A DNA stretch of 64,000 nt from Levilactobacillus suantsaii (GCF_004115745.1 NZ_QXIL01000012.1:1-64000); one strand, 5' to 3'; positions 49,615 through 61,222 are shown, counted from the first letter of the stretch. Program-made: numbers and translations. Notes: generated by a model not told the origin, from the letters alone.

Positions 49615-50433
49615 TTAGTTCGTGGTGATGTCACTGCCAAAGTACTTGACCGATAATTTTTTCAATGTCCCATCTTGACGTAACTGCTTCAATACGCGGT
49701 TGAACTTGGTCCGCAGCTTAGGATTTTTCTTATTGAACAACGCCGAAATCTTGGCCGGTGCTTGTTCCTTGTTGGTCAAAACTCGATATTTCAAGCCGTT
49801 TAAATTATTGCTCTTCTTGTAGGTCAACAGGGCTGATTCGGCGTTGATGGTCGCGTCTGCGCGCCCTTGACGTACCAGGTCCAAGGTTGACGATAACTCA
49901 CCCGATGGTAAAATCTTGGCCCCAAGTTTCTTGGCCAATAGTTCGTTATCCGTCCCGGTTCCTTCGGCCAGTTTCTTGCCCTTCACGTCACTCGTTGTTT
50001 TCAAACTTGTGTTGCTCTTAGCCGTCACTAACGCGTACTTCGAATAAACGTACGGCGTGGAGAACAGGTACTGTTTCTTTCTAGCTGGGGTCTGAGTGAT
50101 GTTGTTGACCACCACGTCAAACTTAGAACTGCCCAAACCGGCAACTAAACTATCCCACTTGGTCGGAACGAACTTAGTTTTCAACCCCATTTTCTTGGCG
50201 ACAGCTTTAGTCAAATCCACTTCAAACCCGGTTAGTTTACCGTTCTTACGATATGAATACGGCGGATAAGTGCCTTCCAAGCCAACGGTCAACGTTTTAG
50301 ACGTCTTCAACTCAGACTGATAACCACTATTGGCCGAACTTGATGACTTTGAACCGCAAGCCGTCAATAAACTCCCAACGGTCACGACCGCCAAGCCCAA
50401 CGCTAACACATGCCAAATCTTTCCTCGTTTCAT
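49615..50433 (-). CDS. Amino-acid ABC transporter substrate-binding lipoprotein (cystine type)
   Basis: A 272-residue solute-binding protein of the polar amino acid family 3. Signal and lipobox LLTACGS place it as a lipoprotein on the outer membrane face; then TVGLEGTYPPYSYRKNGKLTGFEVDLTKAVAKK, the family signature (abbreviated here). Start at ATG 50433, nine bases after GAGGAG; a GTG two codons upstream is too close to that site. Last gene of the methionine T-box operon with its ATPase and permease. Substrate cystine (or another sulfur amino acid) is inferred from operon partners. Confidence 0.87.
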   Translation of the reverse strand: MKRGKIWHVLALGLAVVTVGSLLTACGSKSSSSANSGYQSELKTSKTLTVGLEGTYPPYSYRKNGKLTGFEVDLTKAVAKKMGLKTKFVPTKWDSLVAGLGSSKFDVVVNNITQTPARKKQYLFSTPYVYSKYALVTAKSNTSLKTTSDVKGKKLAEGTGTDNELLAKKLGAKILPSGELSSTLDLVRQGRADATINAESALLTYKKSNNLNGLKYRVLTNKEQAPAKISALFNKKNPKLRTKFNRVLKQLRQDGTLKKLSVKYFGSDITTN

Positions 50434-50469
50434 TTCCACACGCTCCTCACAAATTTTTAACTCATCACG

Positions 50470-51234
50470 TTAAGATGTTTTTCCAGTCGCAGTCAAATCC
50501 GCAAAGGTCATCGCCGAAATAAAAGCTAAAATCCGGTGATTCGTCGTGGCAAAGAAGTCCTGGCTAGACCCGTCGAATAAAATCTTCCCGTGCTCGATAA
50601 AAATGATTTTATCGGCTACCTGCCGAGCAAAAGCGAGGTTATGGGTGACGATGATCATCGATTGTTTTTCCTGCGCAATTTGGAGCAACACCTTCAGCAC
50701 CCCTAGTTCCAGTTCCGGGTCCAAGGCACTGGTCGGTTCATCCAAAAAGATGTATTCCAGCTGCATCGCTAGTGACCGAGCAATGGCCACTCGTTGTGCC
50801 TGACCACCCGACAACTGATTCGGGTAACTATCGGCTTTGTCTGCCAAGCCGACCTTGGCCAACAACTGTTTGGCCGTAGTTTGGGCACTGTCCTTGGCTT
50901 GATGCCGCACGTAGATTGGCCCTTCCGTCACGTTCTTCAAGACCGACAGATGGGGAAACAGGTTATACCCTTGAAAAACCATTTCCGTTTGCCGGCGAAC
51001 CTTCAAAATGGTGGCCTGCGAGACGGGCTGGCTCAAATCAATCTGAAGGCCGTCAAAGTCATACTGGCCGCTTTCGGGTCGTTCCAGAAAATTCAGAGAC
51101 CGTAACAAAGTTGATTTTCCTGACCCGGACGGACCCAAAATCACCGTGGTCTGTTGTTCCGGAAAACTAGTCGTCAAACCATGCAGCACCTGTTGGGAGC
51201 CAAAACTCTTGGTCAATCCTGTAATTTTTAGCAT
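50470..51234 (-). CDS. Amino-acid ABC transporter ATPase (cystine type)
   Basis: A 254-residue ATPase: Walker A LGPSGSGKST, Q-loop FQGYNLFPHL, signature LSGGQAQRVAIARSLA, Walker B YIFLDEPTSALDPE and the His of VTHNLAFARQ. Polar amino acid (GlnQ/TcyC) subfamily. It sits between the permease and the binding-protein gene, spaced 10 and 36 bases, so the three form one importer. Confidence 0.93.
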   Translation of the reverse strand: MLKITGLTKSFGSQQVLHGLTTSFPEQQTTVILGPSGSGKSTLLRSLNFLERPESGQYDFDGLQIDLSQPVSQATILKVRRQTEMVFQGYNLFPHLSVLKNVTEGPIYVRHQAKDSAQTTAKQLLAKVGLADKADSYPNQLSGGQAQRVAIARSLAMQLEYIFLDEPTSALDPELELGVLKVLLQIAQEKQSMIIVTHNLAFARQVADKIIFIEHGKILFDGSSQDFFATTNHRILAFISAMTFADLTATGKTS

Positions 51235-51244
51235 AGCAGCCTCC

Positions 51245-51946
51245 TTACTTGGTCACGACATAACGCGATGTGACCTTCTCCAGGTATCCCTGTAGCCAAG
51301 TCAACACGGTACAGCAGATGGCGTAGTAGACCGCCACTAACATGTACATAATCAGGGGTTGATAGTTCTGGGCCGCAATTTGTTGGCTGACTTCGAACAT
51401 TTCCACGATGGTGATCGATGCGGCCAGCGACGTGTCCTTGACCAGGCTAATGAAGCTGTTGGCCAACGGCGGTAACGAGATGCGGACGGCTTGGGGCAAG
51501 ATGATCCGAAATAATGCCATGCTACGGGTCATCCCAATGGAGTACGCGGCTTCCCATTGGCCTTGATTGATGGACAAAATAGATGCCCGAATCGTTTCCG
51601 AGCAATAAGCCCCAGTATTGAGTGAAAACGTCAGAATTCCAGCGAAAACCGGGTCAAGTTGAATCCCGTTGGGCGTAAAACCCTGAATTTTCAGATATGG
51701 TAAGCCAAAGTAAACGATAAACAATTGGACCAGTAACGGCGTGCTCCGAAAGACCCAAACGTAAAAGCGAAAAATCAGTTTCAAAATCAGGAAAGCGCCC
51801 CGTTTTTGGGACAAGCGAATCAGCGCGGTGAGTAATGCAATGACTAACCCAATCGCAAACGAAACCACCGCGATGGGAATCGTATAGGTCAACCCCGCTT
51901 TAATCAGTTGGGGACTAGCTGTTTGAACGATCTGCCACAAGCGCAT
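51245..51946 (-). CDS. Amino-acid ABC transporter permease (cystine type)
   Basis: A 233-residue inner-membrane permease of the HisM/GlnP family: PIAVVSFAIGLVIALLTALI, VFRSTPLLVQLFIVYFGLP, and the EAA loop EAAYSIGMTRSMALFRIILPQA. Five or so membrane segments. Its ATG lies inside the end of the upstream PLP-enzyme gene (32-base overlap) with AAGGGAGG before it, showing tight coupling of uptake and metabolism. Confidence 0.92.
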   Translation of the reverse strand: MRLWQIVQTASPQLIKAGLTYTIPIAVVSFAIGLVIALLTALIRLSQKRGAFLILKLIFRFYVWVFRSTPLLVQLFIVYFGLPYLKIQGFTPNGIQLDPVFAGILTFSLNTGAYCSETIRASILSINQGQWEAAYSIGMTRSMALFRIILPQAVRISLPPLANSFISLVKDTSLAASITIVEMFEVSQQIAAQNYQPLIMYMLVAVYYAICCTVLTWLQGYLEKVTSRYVVTK

Positions 51947-53105
51947 CGCCTCCCTTAGCCTGCGTAACTTGTTCCAACCCCTGTTTCAAATCGGCAATCA
52001 AATCGCTGGCGTCTTCCAACCCCACTGACAACCGAACCAGCTGGTGGGTGATGCCCGCCGCTACTTGTTCATCGGGGGACAGTTCCGCGTGCGTCATCTT
52101 GTACGGTAGCTCAATCAAACTTTCCACGGCGCCTAAGCTTTCCGCCAGTAAAATCAACTTAAGACTCTCCACAAACTTGATGCTGTCAAGACCGGGCGCT
52201 AAGTCGAAGGAGACCACGCCACCGTAACCATCCGTTTCCGCCGTGGCGATTTGATGGTCCAACGTGCCGTCCAAACCGGGGTAGTAGACCTTGCTGATCT
52301 CGTCACGGGAATCTAAAAATTCCGCAATCTTTTGGGCATTGCTAAGGTGCCGGTCCATCCGCACGGCCAGCGTTTGAATCCCGCGCCGGACCAAGTTCGC
52401 GTCCTCCGGGGATAAGACCCCACCGATACCGTTTTGGTTGAAGTAAATGGCGTCACCCAACTCGGTGGTCTTGGTGACCACTAATCCGGCAATGACGTCG
52501 GAATGGCCGCCTAAGTACTTGGTCGCCGAATGCAAGACGATGTCGGCGCCTAAATCTAAGGGGCGTTGTAAGTATGGGGTCAAGAAGGTGTTATCCACGA
52601 TGGTCAAAATATCGTGGGCCCGGGCTACCGCCGCTACAGCCTTCACGCTGGTGACCTTCAGCAACGGGTTGGAGACCGGTTCGAAATAAATCGCCTTGGT
52701 GTTGGGCCGAATCGCCGCCTTGATGGCGTCTAAGTCTTGAGTATCCACCGCGGTGAAATCGAGTTGCCAGCGTTTAAAGAACTCGTTGATCAGCCGGAAA
52801 GTCCCGCCGTAAATGGTGTCGGCCACGATGATGTGATCGCCGGGCTTAAAGATAGCCAGGACCGCGTGAATGGCGGCCATCCCCGACGAAAAGGCAAACC
52901 CGCGCGCCCCGTTTTCCAGGTCAGCAATCTGGTCTTCCAAATACCCCCGCGTGGGGTTCCCTGACCGGGAATAGTCCCAGTTCAACGTGGCTTCCACGCT
53001 GGGGAACTTGTAGGTCGACGAGGTGTAAATCGGCACGTTCACCGCACCGGTGCTGTTGTCGTGTTGGTCTTGGCCGTGAATCAATTTCGTGTTGAATTTT
53101 GTCAT
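51915..53105 (-). CDS. Cystathionine gamma-synthase/gamma-lyase family PLP enzyme
   Basis: A 396-residue Cys/Met-metabolism PLP enzyme. Motifs: GAVNVPIYTSSTYKFPS, YSRSGNPTRGYLEDQIADLE, GTFRLINEFFKRW, and PLP lysine in SATKYLGGHSDVIAG. The family includes MetB, cystathionine gamma-lyase, homocysteine/methionine lyases; the exact reaction cannot be told. Since its neighbours are core-MetE and a cystine-type importer under a Met T-box, transsulfuration between cysteine and homocysteine is likely. The last 15 residues (QAKGGDALVADRSNS) look like an extension produced by the overlap with the permease gene. Confidence 0.88.
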   Translation of the reverse strand: MTKFNTKLIHGQDQHDNSTGAVNVPIYTSSTYKFPSVEATLNWDYSRSGNPTRGYLEDQIADLENGARGFAFSSGMAAIHAVLAIFKPGDHIIVADTIYGGTFRLINEFFKRWQLDFTAVDTQDLDAIKAAIRPNTKAIYFEPVSNPLLKVTSVKAVAAVARAHDILTIVDNTFLTPYLQRPLDLGADIVLHSATKYLGGHSDVIAGLVVTKTTELGDAIYFNQNGIGGVLSPEDANLVRRGIQTLAVRMDRHLSNAQKIAEFLDSRDEISKVYYPGLDGTLDHQIATAETDGYGGVVSFDLAPGLDSIKFVESLKLILLAESLGAVESLIELPYKMTHAELSPDEQVAAGITHQLVRLSVGLEDASDLIADLKQGLEQVTQAKGGDALVADRSNS

Positions 53106-53143
53106 GCTAAACTTCCTCTCAAATGGTGTTTTTCAGTTGCGAC

Positions 53144-54265
53144 TTACGCTTGGGCGCCCCAAACTTTCTTGGCGGTTTTAACGGTCAACGTGACCTTGCG
53201 CCACTGGTCGTTGGCACTCAGGTGATTGCCCTCTTCCGTGGAGGCAAACCCACACTGTGGTGACAACCCTAATTGGTCTAACGGCACATACTGGCTGGCT
53301 TGTTTAAGACGGGTGGTCAAGGTCGCGGCGGCTTCCAATTCTGGCTTTTTGGTGGTAATCAAGCCTAAGATGATTCGCTGGTCCCGTCCGTTAGCCGCAA
53401 TCTTAGCTAACGGTTCAAACCCGCCGGAGCGTTCGTCGTCGTATTCCAAAAAGTAGCCATCGATATGCAACTGCGCCAGGTAGTCGGCGACCGGATCATA
53501 GGCGCCGGCCCCCGCCCAATTGGAATCGTAGTTGCCCCGACAGACGTGCATGGTCAGCGTCAAGTCGTCCGGCTTGTTGTCGGCAATCGCGTTGATGGCT
53601 TTGACCGCCGCTTCACACAGGGGCTTTAATTCCGGTTTGATGACTTTATCGGAAAAGCTGGCCCACATCCCCCAGGAGGTGTCGTCGAGTTGGAGATAGC
53701 GACAACCCAAGTCATAAAAGTGTTGGACGGTGTCCTGGTAGGCTTTGATCTCATCGGCTAAGAAGGCGTCGAAATCATGGTCATAGTACTCGTCAAAGAT
53801 TTCGGCCGCTTCGTTGGGGAATAGTACTGACGGACTCGGAATCGTTTGTTTGGCTGTAATGCCTTGGGGCACGATGCCGTTCAGGTAGGTGAAGGCCTGG
53901 AAAAACGGGTGGTCGGGGTTGTATTGCAAGGGGCCGGTAATCCGAATACCGCCCTTACGCGTTTCCTGGCCATTAAAGATGAACCCGTGCGCCGGGGTAA
54001 AGAACTCGGCCCCGGTCAACCCGGCCAGAAAGTCCAGATGCCACCAGCTCCGCCGCAACTCGCCATCGGTCACGTCCTTTAAGCCCAGGTCGATTTCCTT
54101 GCTGACTAACCGTTCGACTTCTTGGTCCTCCACTTGGGTTAACCCGACGCGGTCTAAGTCCCCCGCCTGGTAAGCGGCACGCGCCCGCTTGAGGCGTTCG
54201 GGGCGTAAGAAGCTCCCCACAATATCGAAACGGTTAGGAAATTTTATTTGGGTCTGTACAGTCAT
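53144..54265 (-). CDS. Core-MetE type methionine synthase (YxjG/YxjH-like)
   Basis: A 373-residue single-domain protein equal to the C-terminal catalytic half of cobalamin-independent methionine synthase. Start ATG 54265. Motifs: GSFLRPERLKRARAAY at the N-terminus; zinc/homocysteine region TMHVCRGN and, near the end, LSPQCGFAST. Full-size MetE (about 750 residues) has an extra N-terminal domain missing here, as in B. subtilis YxjG/YxjH, whose methyl donor is unsettled. First gene behind the Met T-box; 38 bases before the PLP enzyme gene. Confidence 0.9.
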   Translation of the reverse strand: MTVQTQIKFPNRFDIVGSFLRPERLKRARAAYQAGDLDRVGLTQVEDQEVERLVSKEIDLGLKDVTDGELRRSWWHLDFLAGLTGAEFFTPAHGFIFNGQETRKGGIRITGPLQYNPDHPFFQAFTYLNGIVPQGITAKQTIPSPSVLFPNEAAEIFDEYYDHDFDAFLADEIKAYQDTVQHFYDLGCRYLQLDDTSWGMWASFSDKVIKPELKPLCEAAVKAINAIADNKPDDLTLTMHVCRGNYDSNWAGAGAYDPVADYLAQLHIDGYFLEYDDERSGGFEPLAKIAANGRDQRIILGLITTKKPELEAAATLTTRLKQASQYVPLDQLGLSPQCGFASTEEGNHLSANDQWRKVTLTVKTAKKVWGAQA

Positions 54266-54301
54266 GATGCAACATCCTCCTTTTTGATGATCAAGCCATA
54301 A

Positions 54302-54604
54302 AAAAACGCCCTTGACTATGACTAGTCAAGGGCGAACGATTGTCGCGGTACCACCTTAATTCTTACCCGGCTCACACCGGATAACTTACAAAGTACAACG
54401 TGAGTTATACTCGGGTTGGATAATGGGAACCAGGCCAAGACCGCCTCACCGCAAGGGCTCAACGACCTATCGCTCAAAGACCATTCTTCACCCTGACGAC
54501 ATCACCCAGTTCCATCACCCCTGGGCTCTCTTGGCATGCCGGCCAGTGCTACTCATCTTTTCACCGCGAACTATCATTCAATTTTCATTGCTATCTCATT
54601 TGAA
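54302..54604 (-). ncRNA. T-box riboswitch, methionine specifier
   Basis: Read on the minus strand: an AGAGAG motif near 54530 and the stem I terminal loop GGTGATGGAA; specifier ATG at 54482-54484 in the context AGAATGGTC; the T-box AAGGTGGTACCGCG (54344-54357); then a perfect terminator CGCCCTTGACTA / TAGTCAAGGGCG with seven T. Uncharged tRNA(Met) should block the terminator and open the metE-like operon. The specifier assignment rests on the surrounding pattern and the genes controlled. Confidence 0.88.
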
Positions 54605-54611
54605 TGTCATC

Positions 54612-54640
54612 AATTTAAAACTTATTCGCGAACTTGTCAA
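54612..54640 (-). promoter_or_regulatory. Promoter of the T-box/methionine operon
   Basis: Minus strand TTGACA (54635-54640), 17-base spacer, TAAATT (54612-54617). From here to 54836 there is no gene; about 195 bases of spacer with nothing recognisable. Confidence 0.65.
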
Positions 54641-54835
54641 GCCGTGCCACAAAAAACACCGTCCCTTGCAAGCTCATTTTCTCGCGCTCCTCGCTCGCCA
54701 ACACTCACGTTAGGCCCCATTAAAAATATTTTTATTTTTGGCGATTCAACACTGGCTGAGCGGTCGGCCCATTATTACTATCTGGTCGTCACTAATCTCT
54801 AAACCATCAGGTCACCTAGTTCGTCTAAATTTCAC

Positions 54836-54872
54836 GAAAAAAAGCTTCAATTCAGCAATGAATTGAAGCTTT
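54836..54872 (-). terminator. mmuM terminator
   Basis: AAAGCTTCAATTCA (54841-54854) / TGAATTGAAGCTTT (54859-54872), perfect 14-base stem with a GCAA loop, then a T-run on the minus strand. Confidence 0.88.
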
Positions 54873-54910
54873 ATCAGCATCTTTAATAATATTTATCTCA
54901 CGACTGAACT

Positions 54911-55858
54911 CTACTCGTCCGTAACCTCCGCCTGCCGCATAATCCGACTGACCGTCGCAATGTCGTGCGGCGTCGTCCGGCAGCAGCCACCGACGATTTG
55001 TGCGCCATTGGCCAACCAATCCCCGACGTAATCATCGAACTGGTGACTGCGAGCGGTCCGTTGCCAGGTCTTGGTCGTAGGGTCGTACTGGTCGCCCGAA
55101 TTCGGGTACACGATCAGTGGCAAATCAACAGCTGAAGCCAGCGTTTTGAGGGCGGGCGTAATGTTTTCCAAAGCCGTACAGTTGACACCGACCGCCACCG
55201 CGTTGAGTTGCTGGGCGACCCACTGCGCCGCCTCAGCCAGTGGCGTCCCATCACACAGCGTTTGCGGGTCGGCAATGCTGAAGCTGACCCAGAACTTTTG
55301 TTGCGGGTGTGTCTTAGTCAGCAGATCAACTAACGCTTGGACCTCTTCTAGTTTCGGCATGGTTTCCAAGGCCATCAAATCGACCCCGACCCCCGTGATC
55401 AAATCAAGGCGTTCGCGATGAAACTCCTGGTAGGCCGCCGGTTCCAAATGGTACTTGCCAGTGTACTCACTGCCATCTGCCAGATAAGCCCCGTAGGACC
55501 CGATACTGCCAGCAATTACAGCCTGAAATCCAGGGTGACTAGCCGCGTAATCGGCCCGGGCGTCCTTAGCAATCTGGACCGCCTGTTGAATCAACTGCCG
55601 CGCTTTTTTGGCGGCAATGCCCGCCTTCACGAAGGCCGGTACGTTGGCCTGATAAGTATTAGTAATCGCAATCTGGGCACCGGCCGCAAAATAACTTTGA
55701 TGGACCGCCGCAATCGCGTCTGGGTGGTCGAGCATTGCCGTGGCCGACCATAACGCGCTATCGGTCGCTACGCCGCGCTTTTCGAGTTCCGTGGCCATCG
55801 CGCCGTCTAAGACGACCGGGCCTTGATCCAATAAAGTTTTCAGTGTTAAATCCTGCAT
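54911..55858 (-). CDS. mmuM: Homocysteine S-methyltransferase
   Basis: A 315-residue zinc methyltransferase that makes methionine from homocysteine with S-methylmethionine (or S-adenosylmethionine). Zinc cysteines are in AVGVNCTAL and IVGGCCRTTP; N-terminal VVLDGAMATELEKRG is the family signature. Divergent from a permease gene, the same pairing as mmuM-mmuP, so the substrate is probably imported S-methylmethionine. Start ATG with AGGAAATTT upstream. No T-box in the 120-base divergent spacer. Confidence 0.93.
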   Translation of the reverse strand: MQDLTLKTLLDQGPVVLDGAMATELEKRGVATDSALWSATAMLDHPDAIAAVHQSYFAAGAQIAITNTYQANVPAFVKAGIAAKKARQLIQQAVQIAKDARADYAASHPGFQAVIAGSIGSYGAYLADGSEYTGKYHLEPAAYQEFHRERLDLITGVGVDLMALETMPKLEEVQALVDLLTKTHPQQKFWVSFSIADPQTLCDGTPLAEAAQWVAQQLNAVAVGVNCTALENITPALKTLASAVDLPLIVYPNSGDQYDPTTKTWQRTARSHQFDDYVGDWLANGAQIVGGCCRTTPHDIATVSRIMRQAEVTDE

Positions 55859-55978
55859 TTAAATTTCCTCTCTACCTGTGACTTATGTTATTCTTATAGC
55901 ATTGTCGATTTCCTCATTCTATTTTAATCATCTTAGGCTAATCAACGAAATCTTGCAAGTAAGGAAGGCCTTTGTACC

Positions 55979-57361
55979 ATGTCAAAAGAAACCCATTTAA
56001 ACCGCCAAATGGAGCCCCGTCACGTGTTGATGATCTCCTTAGGTGGGGTAATCGGGACGGGACTGTTTTTAAGTTCCGGTTATACGATTCATCAGGCCGG
56101 CCCGATTGGGACCCTGATTGCCTACACGGTCGGTGCCCTACTGGTCTACCTCGTGATGCTATGTCTGGGTGAGCTGGCCGTTGCGATGCCCTACACCGGG
56201 GCATTTCACGTTTATGCCAAGCGCTACATCGGACCGGGGACCGGCTTTACGGTCGCGATCCTCTACTGGCTGACCTGGACGATTGCCCTAGGGTCGGAAT
56301 TCACCGCAGCTGGACTGATCATGCAAAACTGGTTCCCGCACGTGGCGACCTGGATCTGGAGCCTGCTGTTCATGGTCGTCATCTTCACCGTTAACGCGCT
56401 ATCGGTCCGCTGGTTTGCCGAAGCAGAATTTTGGTTTGCCAGCATCAAAGTCATCGCCATCGTCGCGTTCATTATTCTGGGCGGGTTGGCGATGGTCGGC
56501 CTACTGCCGCTACACGGCCACAGCAGTGCGCCGTTTCTGACTAACTATTACGCGCACGGCTGGTTCCCCAACGGTTTTGGCGGTGTCTTCACCACGATGT
56601 TGACCGTGAACTTTGCCTTTTCGGGGACCGAACTGATCGGCATCACGGCCGGTGAGGCCAAGAACCCCGCTAAGACGATTCCAACGGCCATCCGCACCAC
56701 GCTCTGGCGGCTCATCATTTTCTTCGTCGGCAGTATGTTCGTCATGGCCGCTTTGATTCCGTACAAACAGGCCGGTGTCACGCAAAGTCCGTTCGTGCTG
56801 GTCTTTAAATCGATTGGGATTCCCTACGCGGCCGACCTCATGAACTTCGTGGTGTTAACGGCCATCATGTCGGCCGCTAATTCCGGGCTGTACGCCTCCA
56901 CGCGGATGCTCTGGTCACTGGCCAATGAACACACGATTCCGGCAGTCTTCAAAAAGACGACCCGGCGTGGGGTCCCACTGATTGCGTTGATTACCAGTAT
57001 GCTGGGCGGGATTTTGGCCCTGTTGTCTAGTATTTACGCGGCCGGTTCGGTCTACCTGGTCCTGGTTTCCATCTCGGGATTGGCCGTTGTACTAGTCTGG
57101 ATGGCCATCGCGCTATCCGAGATCAACTTCCGCAAGGCCTACCTTAAAAGCGGGCACTCACTGGACGAGTTGGCATACAAAACGCCTGGTTACCCACTGA
57201 TTCCCTGGCTCGCCTTTATTTTGAGTGGTCTGTCCTGCCTGCTGATCTGGTTCGATCCCAATCAACGAATCGCTTTGTACTACACGATTCCATTCGTGGT
57301 CCTCTGTTATCTGGGCTACTACGTGAGTCAACACCTCAAAAAGCACCGGGCTAATCATTAA
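55979..57361 (+). CDS. mmuP: Amino-acid permease, probable S-methylmethionine permease
   Basis: A 460-residue APC-family transporter with about 12 membrane helices. Signature [20 protein letters not shown]-like start, [22 protein letters not shown], and [19 protein letters not shown]. Divergently arranged with mmuM, hence S-methylmethionine uptake is inferred; other amino acids are possible within the family. Start ATG 55979 behind AAGGAAGG. Confidence 0.88.
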   Translation: MSKETHLNRQMEPRHVLMISLGGVIGTGLFLSSGYTIHQAGPIGTLIAYTVGALLVYLVMLCLGELAVAMPYTGAFHVYAKRYIGPGTGFTVAILYWLTWTIALGSEFTAAGLIMQNWFPHVATWIWSLLFMVVIFTVNALSVRWFAEAEFWFASIKVIAIVAFIILGGLAMVGLLPLHGHSSAPFLTNYYAHGWFPNGFGGVFTTMLTVNFAFSGTELIGITAGEAKNPAKTIPTAIRTTLWRLIIFFVGSMFVMAALIPYKQAGVTQSPFVLVFKSIGIPYAADLMNFVVLTAIMSAANSGLYASTRMLWSLANEHTIPAVFKKTTRRGVPLIALITSMLGGILALLSSIYAAGSVYLVLVSISGLAVVLVWMAIALSEINFRKAYLKSGHSLDELAYKTPGYPLIPWLAFILSGLSCLLIWFDPNQRIALYYTIPFVVLCYLGYYVSQHLKKHRANH

Positions 57362-57371
57362 CGCCATCTAT

Positions 57372-57417
57372 AAGCCCAGGTTCGTTTCCCGCCCGCGGAA
57401 GCAACCTGGGCTTTTTG
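57372..57417 (+). terminator. mmuP terminator
   Basis: AAGCCCAGGTT / AACCTGGGCTT perfect stem with a 20-base loop, followed by TTTTTGTTG. Ten bases after the mmuP stop. Confidence 0.85.
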
Positions 57418-57487
57418 TTGTTCCCGCTCTTAGCAGGCGAGTCCTGTTGCATCGCCAATTGCCTACAACTAGTTTTACATGACTTGA

Positions 57488-57523
57488 TGGCACAAAAAAA
57501 GCCACCAGCAAAAGCTGATGACC
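57488..57523 (-). terminator. rpmE2 terminator
   Basis: GTCATCAGC / GCTGGTGGC hairpin (with G-U pairs) on the minus strand, followed by TTTTTTTGTG. Fourteen bases after the rpmE2 stop. Confidence 0.75.
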
Positions 57524-57536
57524 TCTAAAATTCGGT

Positions 57537-57788
57537 TTAGTTGTTGGTAAGACCATACTTCTTGTTGAACCGGTCGACCGCACCATCGGCTTGAGTAAAC
57601 TTTTGCTTACCCGTGTAGAATGGATGTGAGTCAGACGTTACTTCAACCCGAATCAATGGGTAGGTGTTGCCATCTTCCCATTCGATGGTTTCGTCAGAAG
57701 TTGCCGTTGAACCAGAAATGAACTTGAAACCAGTACTGGAATCTTGGAAGACAACTTGGTGGTAATCTGGATGGATACCTGTTTTCAT
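57537..57788 (-). CDS. rpmE2: 50S ribosomal protein L31 type B
   Basis: An 83-residue ribosomal protein. [22 protein letters not shown] and [11 protein letters not shown] are conserved. It lacks the zinc-binding cysteines of type A L31, so it is the zinc-independent form. Some bacteria make this form under zinc shortage; lactobacilli often have only this one. Start ATG with AAGGAG. Own terminator. Confidence 0.95.
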   Translation of the reverse strand: MKTGIHPDYHQVVFQDSSTGFKFISGSTATSDETIEWEDGNTYPLIRVEVTSDSHPFYTGKQKFTQADGAVDRFNKKYGLTNN

Positions 57789-57887
57789 AATAAATACGCT
57801 CCTTTTGCCCTGACCCCTCTATGGACCAGAGATTGATTTTAATCGTCAACCGTCACATTATAGCATGAAACGGTGTCCTCATCAATG

Positions 57888-59174
57888 TTAATCTTGAACG
57901 TCTTCGACTAAGGCTGCGACACTAATACTCACACTAGCATTCAGCCCCGTTAATTTCTCAACGATGCGGTCATACCCGCGCAAAATGTTGTCAGCATTGT
58001 CGATGACCGTGGTACCTTGCGCCATCAAACCGGCGATAACCAACGCGGCACCCGCCCGGATTTCACCGGCTTGGACTTCGCTACCCTCTAACTTGCTGGA
58101 TGGATCCACGATAATCATATCGTTTTCCGAGCGAATGTGAGCCCCCATCTTCCGCAACTCGGCAATGTGCTTGATGCGCTTGGGGTAAATCGTATCAATC
58201 ACGGTACTGCTCCCCTGCGCACACATCAACAGCGGTGTCAGTGGCTGTTGCAAATCCGTCGCAAACCCCGGGAAGGGCATGGTCTTGACCTTAATCGCCT
58301 TTAAGTGCTCAGTATGGGGCACGAAAATACTGTCTTCGCCAATCTCTAAGTTTACGCCCATCTCGATCATCTTCGCCGTAAAGGCTTCTAGGTGTTCGGG
58401 AATGACGTTCTTGATGACCACCCCGTCACCGACGGCCGCAGCCATCGACAAATAGGTCCCGGCTTCAATCCGGTCCGGAATGATGGTGTGGGTATTCATC
58501 GCCCGCAACGTGCTGACCCCTTCGAGGCGAATCACATCGGTCCCGGCGCCCCGCACGTGAGCACCCATGTTGTTCAAAAACGTGGCTAAGTCAATAATTT
58601 CGGGTTCTTTGGCGGCATTTTCAATCACCGTGGTGCCCTCAGCCTTAACGGCGGCCAGAATTGAATTGATAGTGGCCCCCACAGAAACCACGTCTAAAAA
58701 GACGCGGGCCCCGTGCAAACCTGCCGGACCCGTGGTAATGTGCACCGTATTATCTCGCTCGCTAACCGTGGCGCCCAACGCCTTGAAGGCCTTGATGTGC
58801 TGGTCGATTGGCCGGGGACCGATGTTATCACCGCCGGGGAAACTTAACGTTGCGCGTTGGAACCGGCCCAACAATGAGCCCATGAAGTAATAGGACGCGC
58901 GCAAACTTTTAATGGCTTTACTAGGAAGTGGGGCCTCCACGATTTCCGTTGGATCAATGGTCAAGACCCCATCTTGGAACGTCGAATGGACGTTCATCGA
59001 TTTTAAAATCAGCATCAGGTTGTGCACATCCAGGATATCCGGAACCATGTCGAAACGAACCGGCGTGTCCGCTAGAATCGCGGCCGGGATAAGTGCGACT
59101 GTGCTGTTTTTGGCACCGCCAATGGTCACCTCACCGGTTAACCGTTGGCCGCCGTGTATAATCATTTTTTTCAT
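57888..59174 (-). CDS. murA: UDP-N-acetylglucosamine 1-carboxyvinyltransferase, catalytic Cys replaced by Asp
   Basis: A 428-residue enzyme for the first committed peptidoglycan step, transferring enolpyruvate from PEP. N-terminal [35 protein letters not shown] and the C-terminal inside-out barrel are complete. The usual catalytic loop GGCxIGxRP reads [11 protein letters not shown], with Asp116 at the Cys115 position. Asp there keeps activity but removes the fosfomycin target, as known for mycobacterial and chlamydial MurA and engineered E. coli enzyme. Whether it is murA1 or murA2 is unsure; murA next to rpmE and pyrG is common in lactobacilli. Confidence 0.93.
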   Translation of the reverse strand: MKKMIIHGGQRLTGEVTIGGAKNSTVALIPAAILADTPVRFDMVPDILDVHNLMLILKSMNVHSTFQDGVLTIDPTEIVEAPLPSKAIKSLRASYYFMGSLLGRFQRATLSFPGGDNIGPRPIDQHIKAFKALGATVSERDNTVHITTGPAGLHGARVFLDVVSVGATINSILAAVKAEGTTVIENAAKEPEIIDLATFLNNMGAHVRGAGTDVIRLEGVSTLRAMNTHTIIPDRIEAGTYLSMAAAVGDGVVIKNVIPEHLEAFTAKMIEMGVNLEIGEDSIFVPHTEHLKAIKVKTMPFPGFATDLQQPLTPLLMCAQGSSTVIDTIYPKRIKHIAELRKMGAHIRSENDMIIVDPSSKLEGSEVQAGEIRAGAALVIAGLMAQGTTVIDNADNILRGYDRIVEKLTGLNASVSISVAALVEDVQD

Positions 59175-59424
59175 CGTGATGCGATCCTCGCTTAAATTTA
59201 TCTCTCATAGATGACTCCATTACAGTCAGCTTTAATGATAAATAATGCGCGGCAAAAAGACAACCGTTTCCAGGGATTTCAGCAAAATTGTAATATATTG
59301 ACGCTAGAAAACGCTCCCTAACCGGCTAAAAATCATGTAAAGCGATTCCATGGGTCCACTAAATGGCAACTTCATGAGAAAGACATGAGAAGCCTTGGCC
59401 GTTACCATGGGCTTTAAAGGCACA
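59175..59424. other. Spacer between pyrG terminator and murA
   Basis: About 250 bases without a gene on either strand. Must hold the murA promoter (minus strand); a TACAAT at about 59291-59296 on the minus strand is a possible -10, but no fitting -35 was found. Several short A-rich runs, nothing else recognised. Confidence 0.4.
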
Positions 59425-59454
59425 AACGAGCCGAGAAGTAACTTCTCGGCTCGT
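59425..59454 (-). terminator. pyrG terminator
   Basis: ACGAGCCGAGAA / TTCTCGGCTCGT perfect 12-base stem with GTAAC loop, 32 bases after the pyrG stop. The T-run behind it on the minus strand is short (TTTGTG). Confidence 0.7.
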
Positions 59455-59485
59455 CGTGACTTCAGTTAGTTTATCTTGAGACAGG

Positions 59486-61215
<1,730 letters not shown>

Positions 61216-61222
61216 AAAAAAC

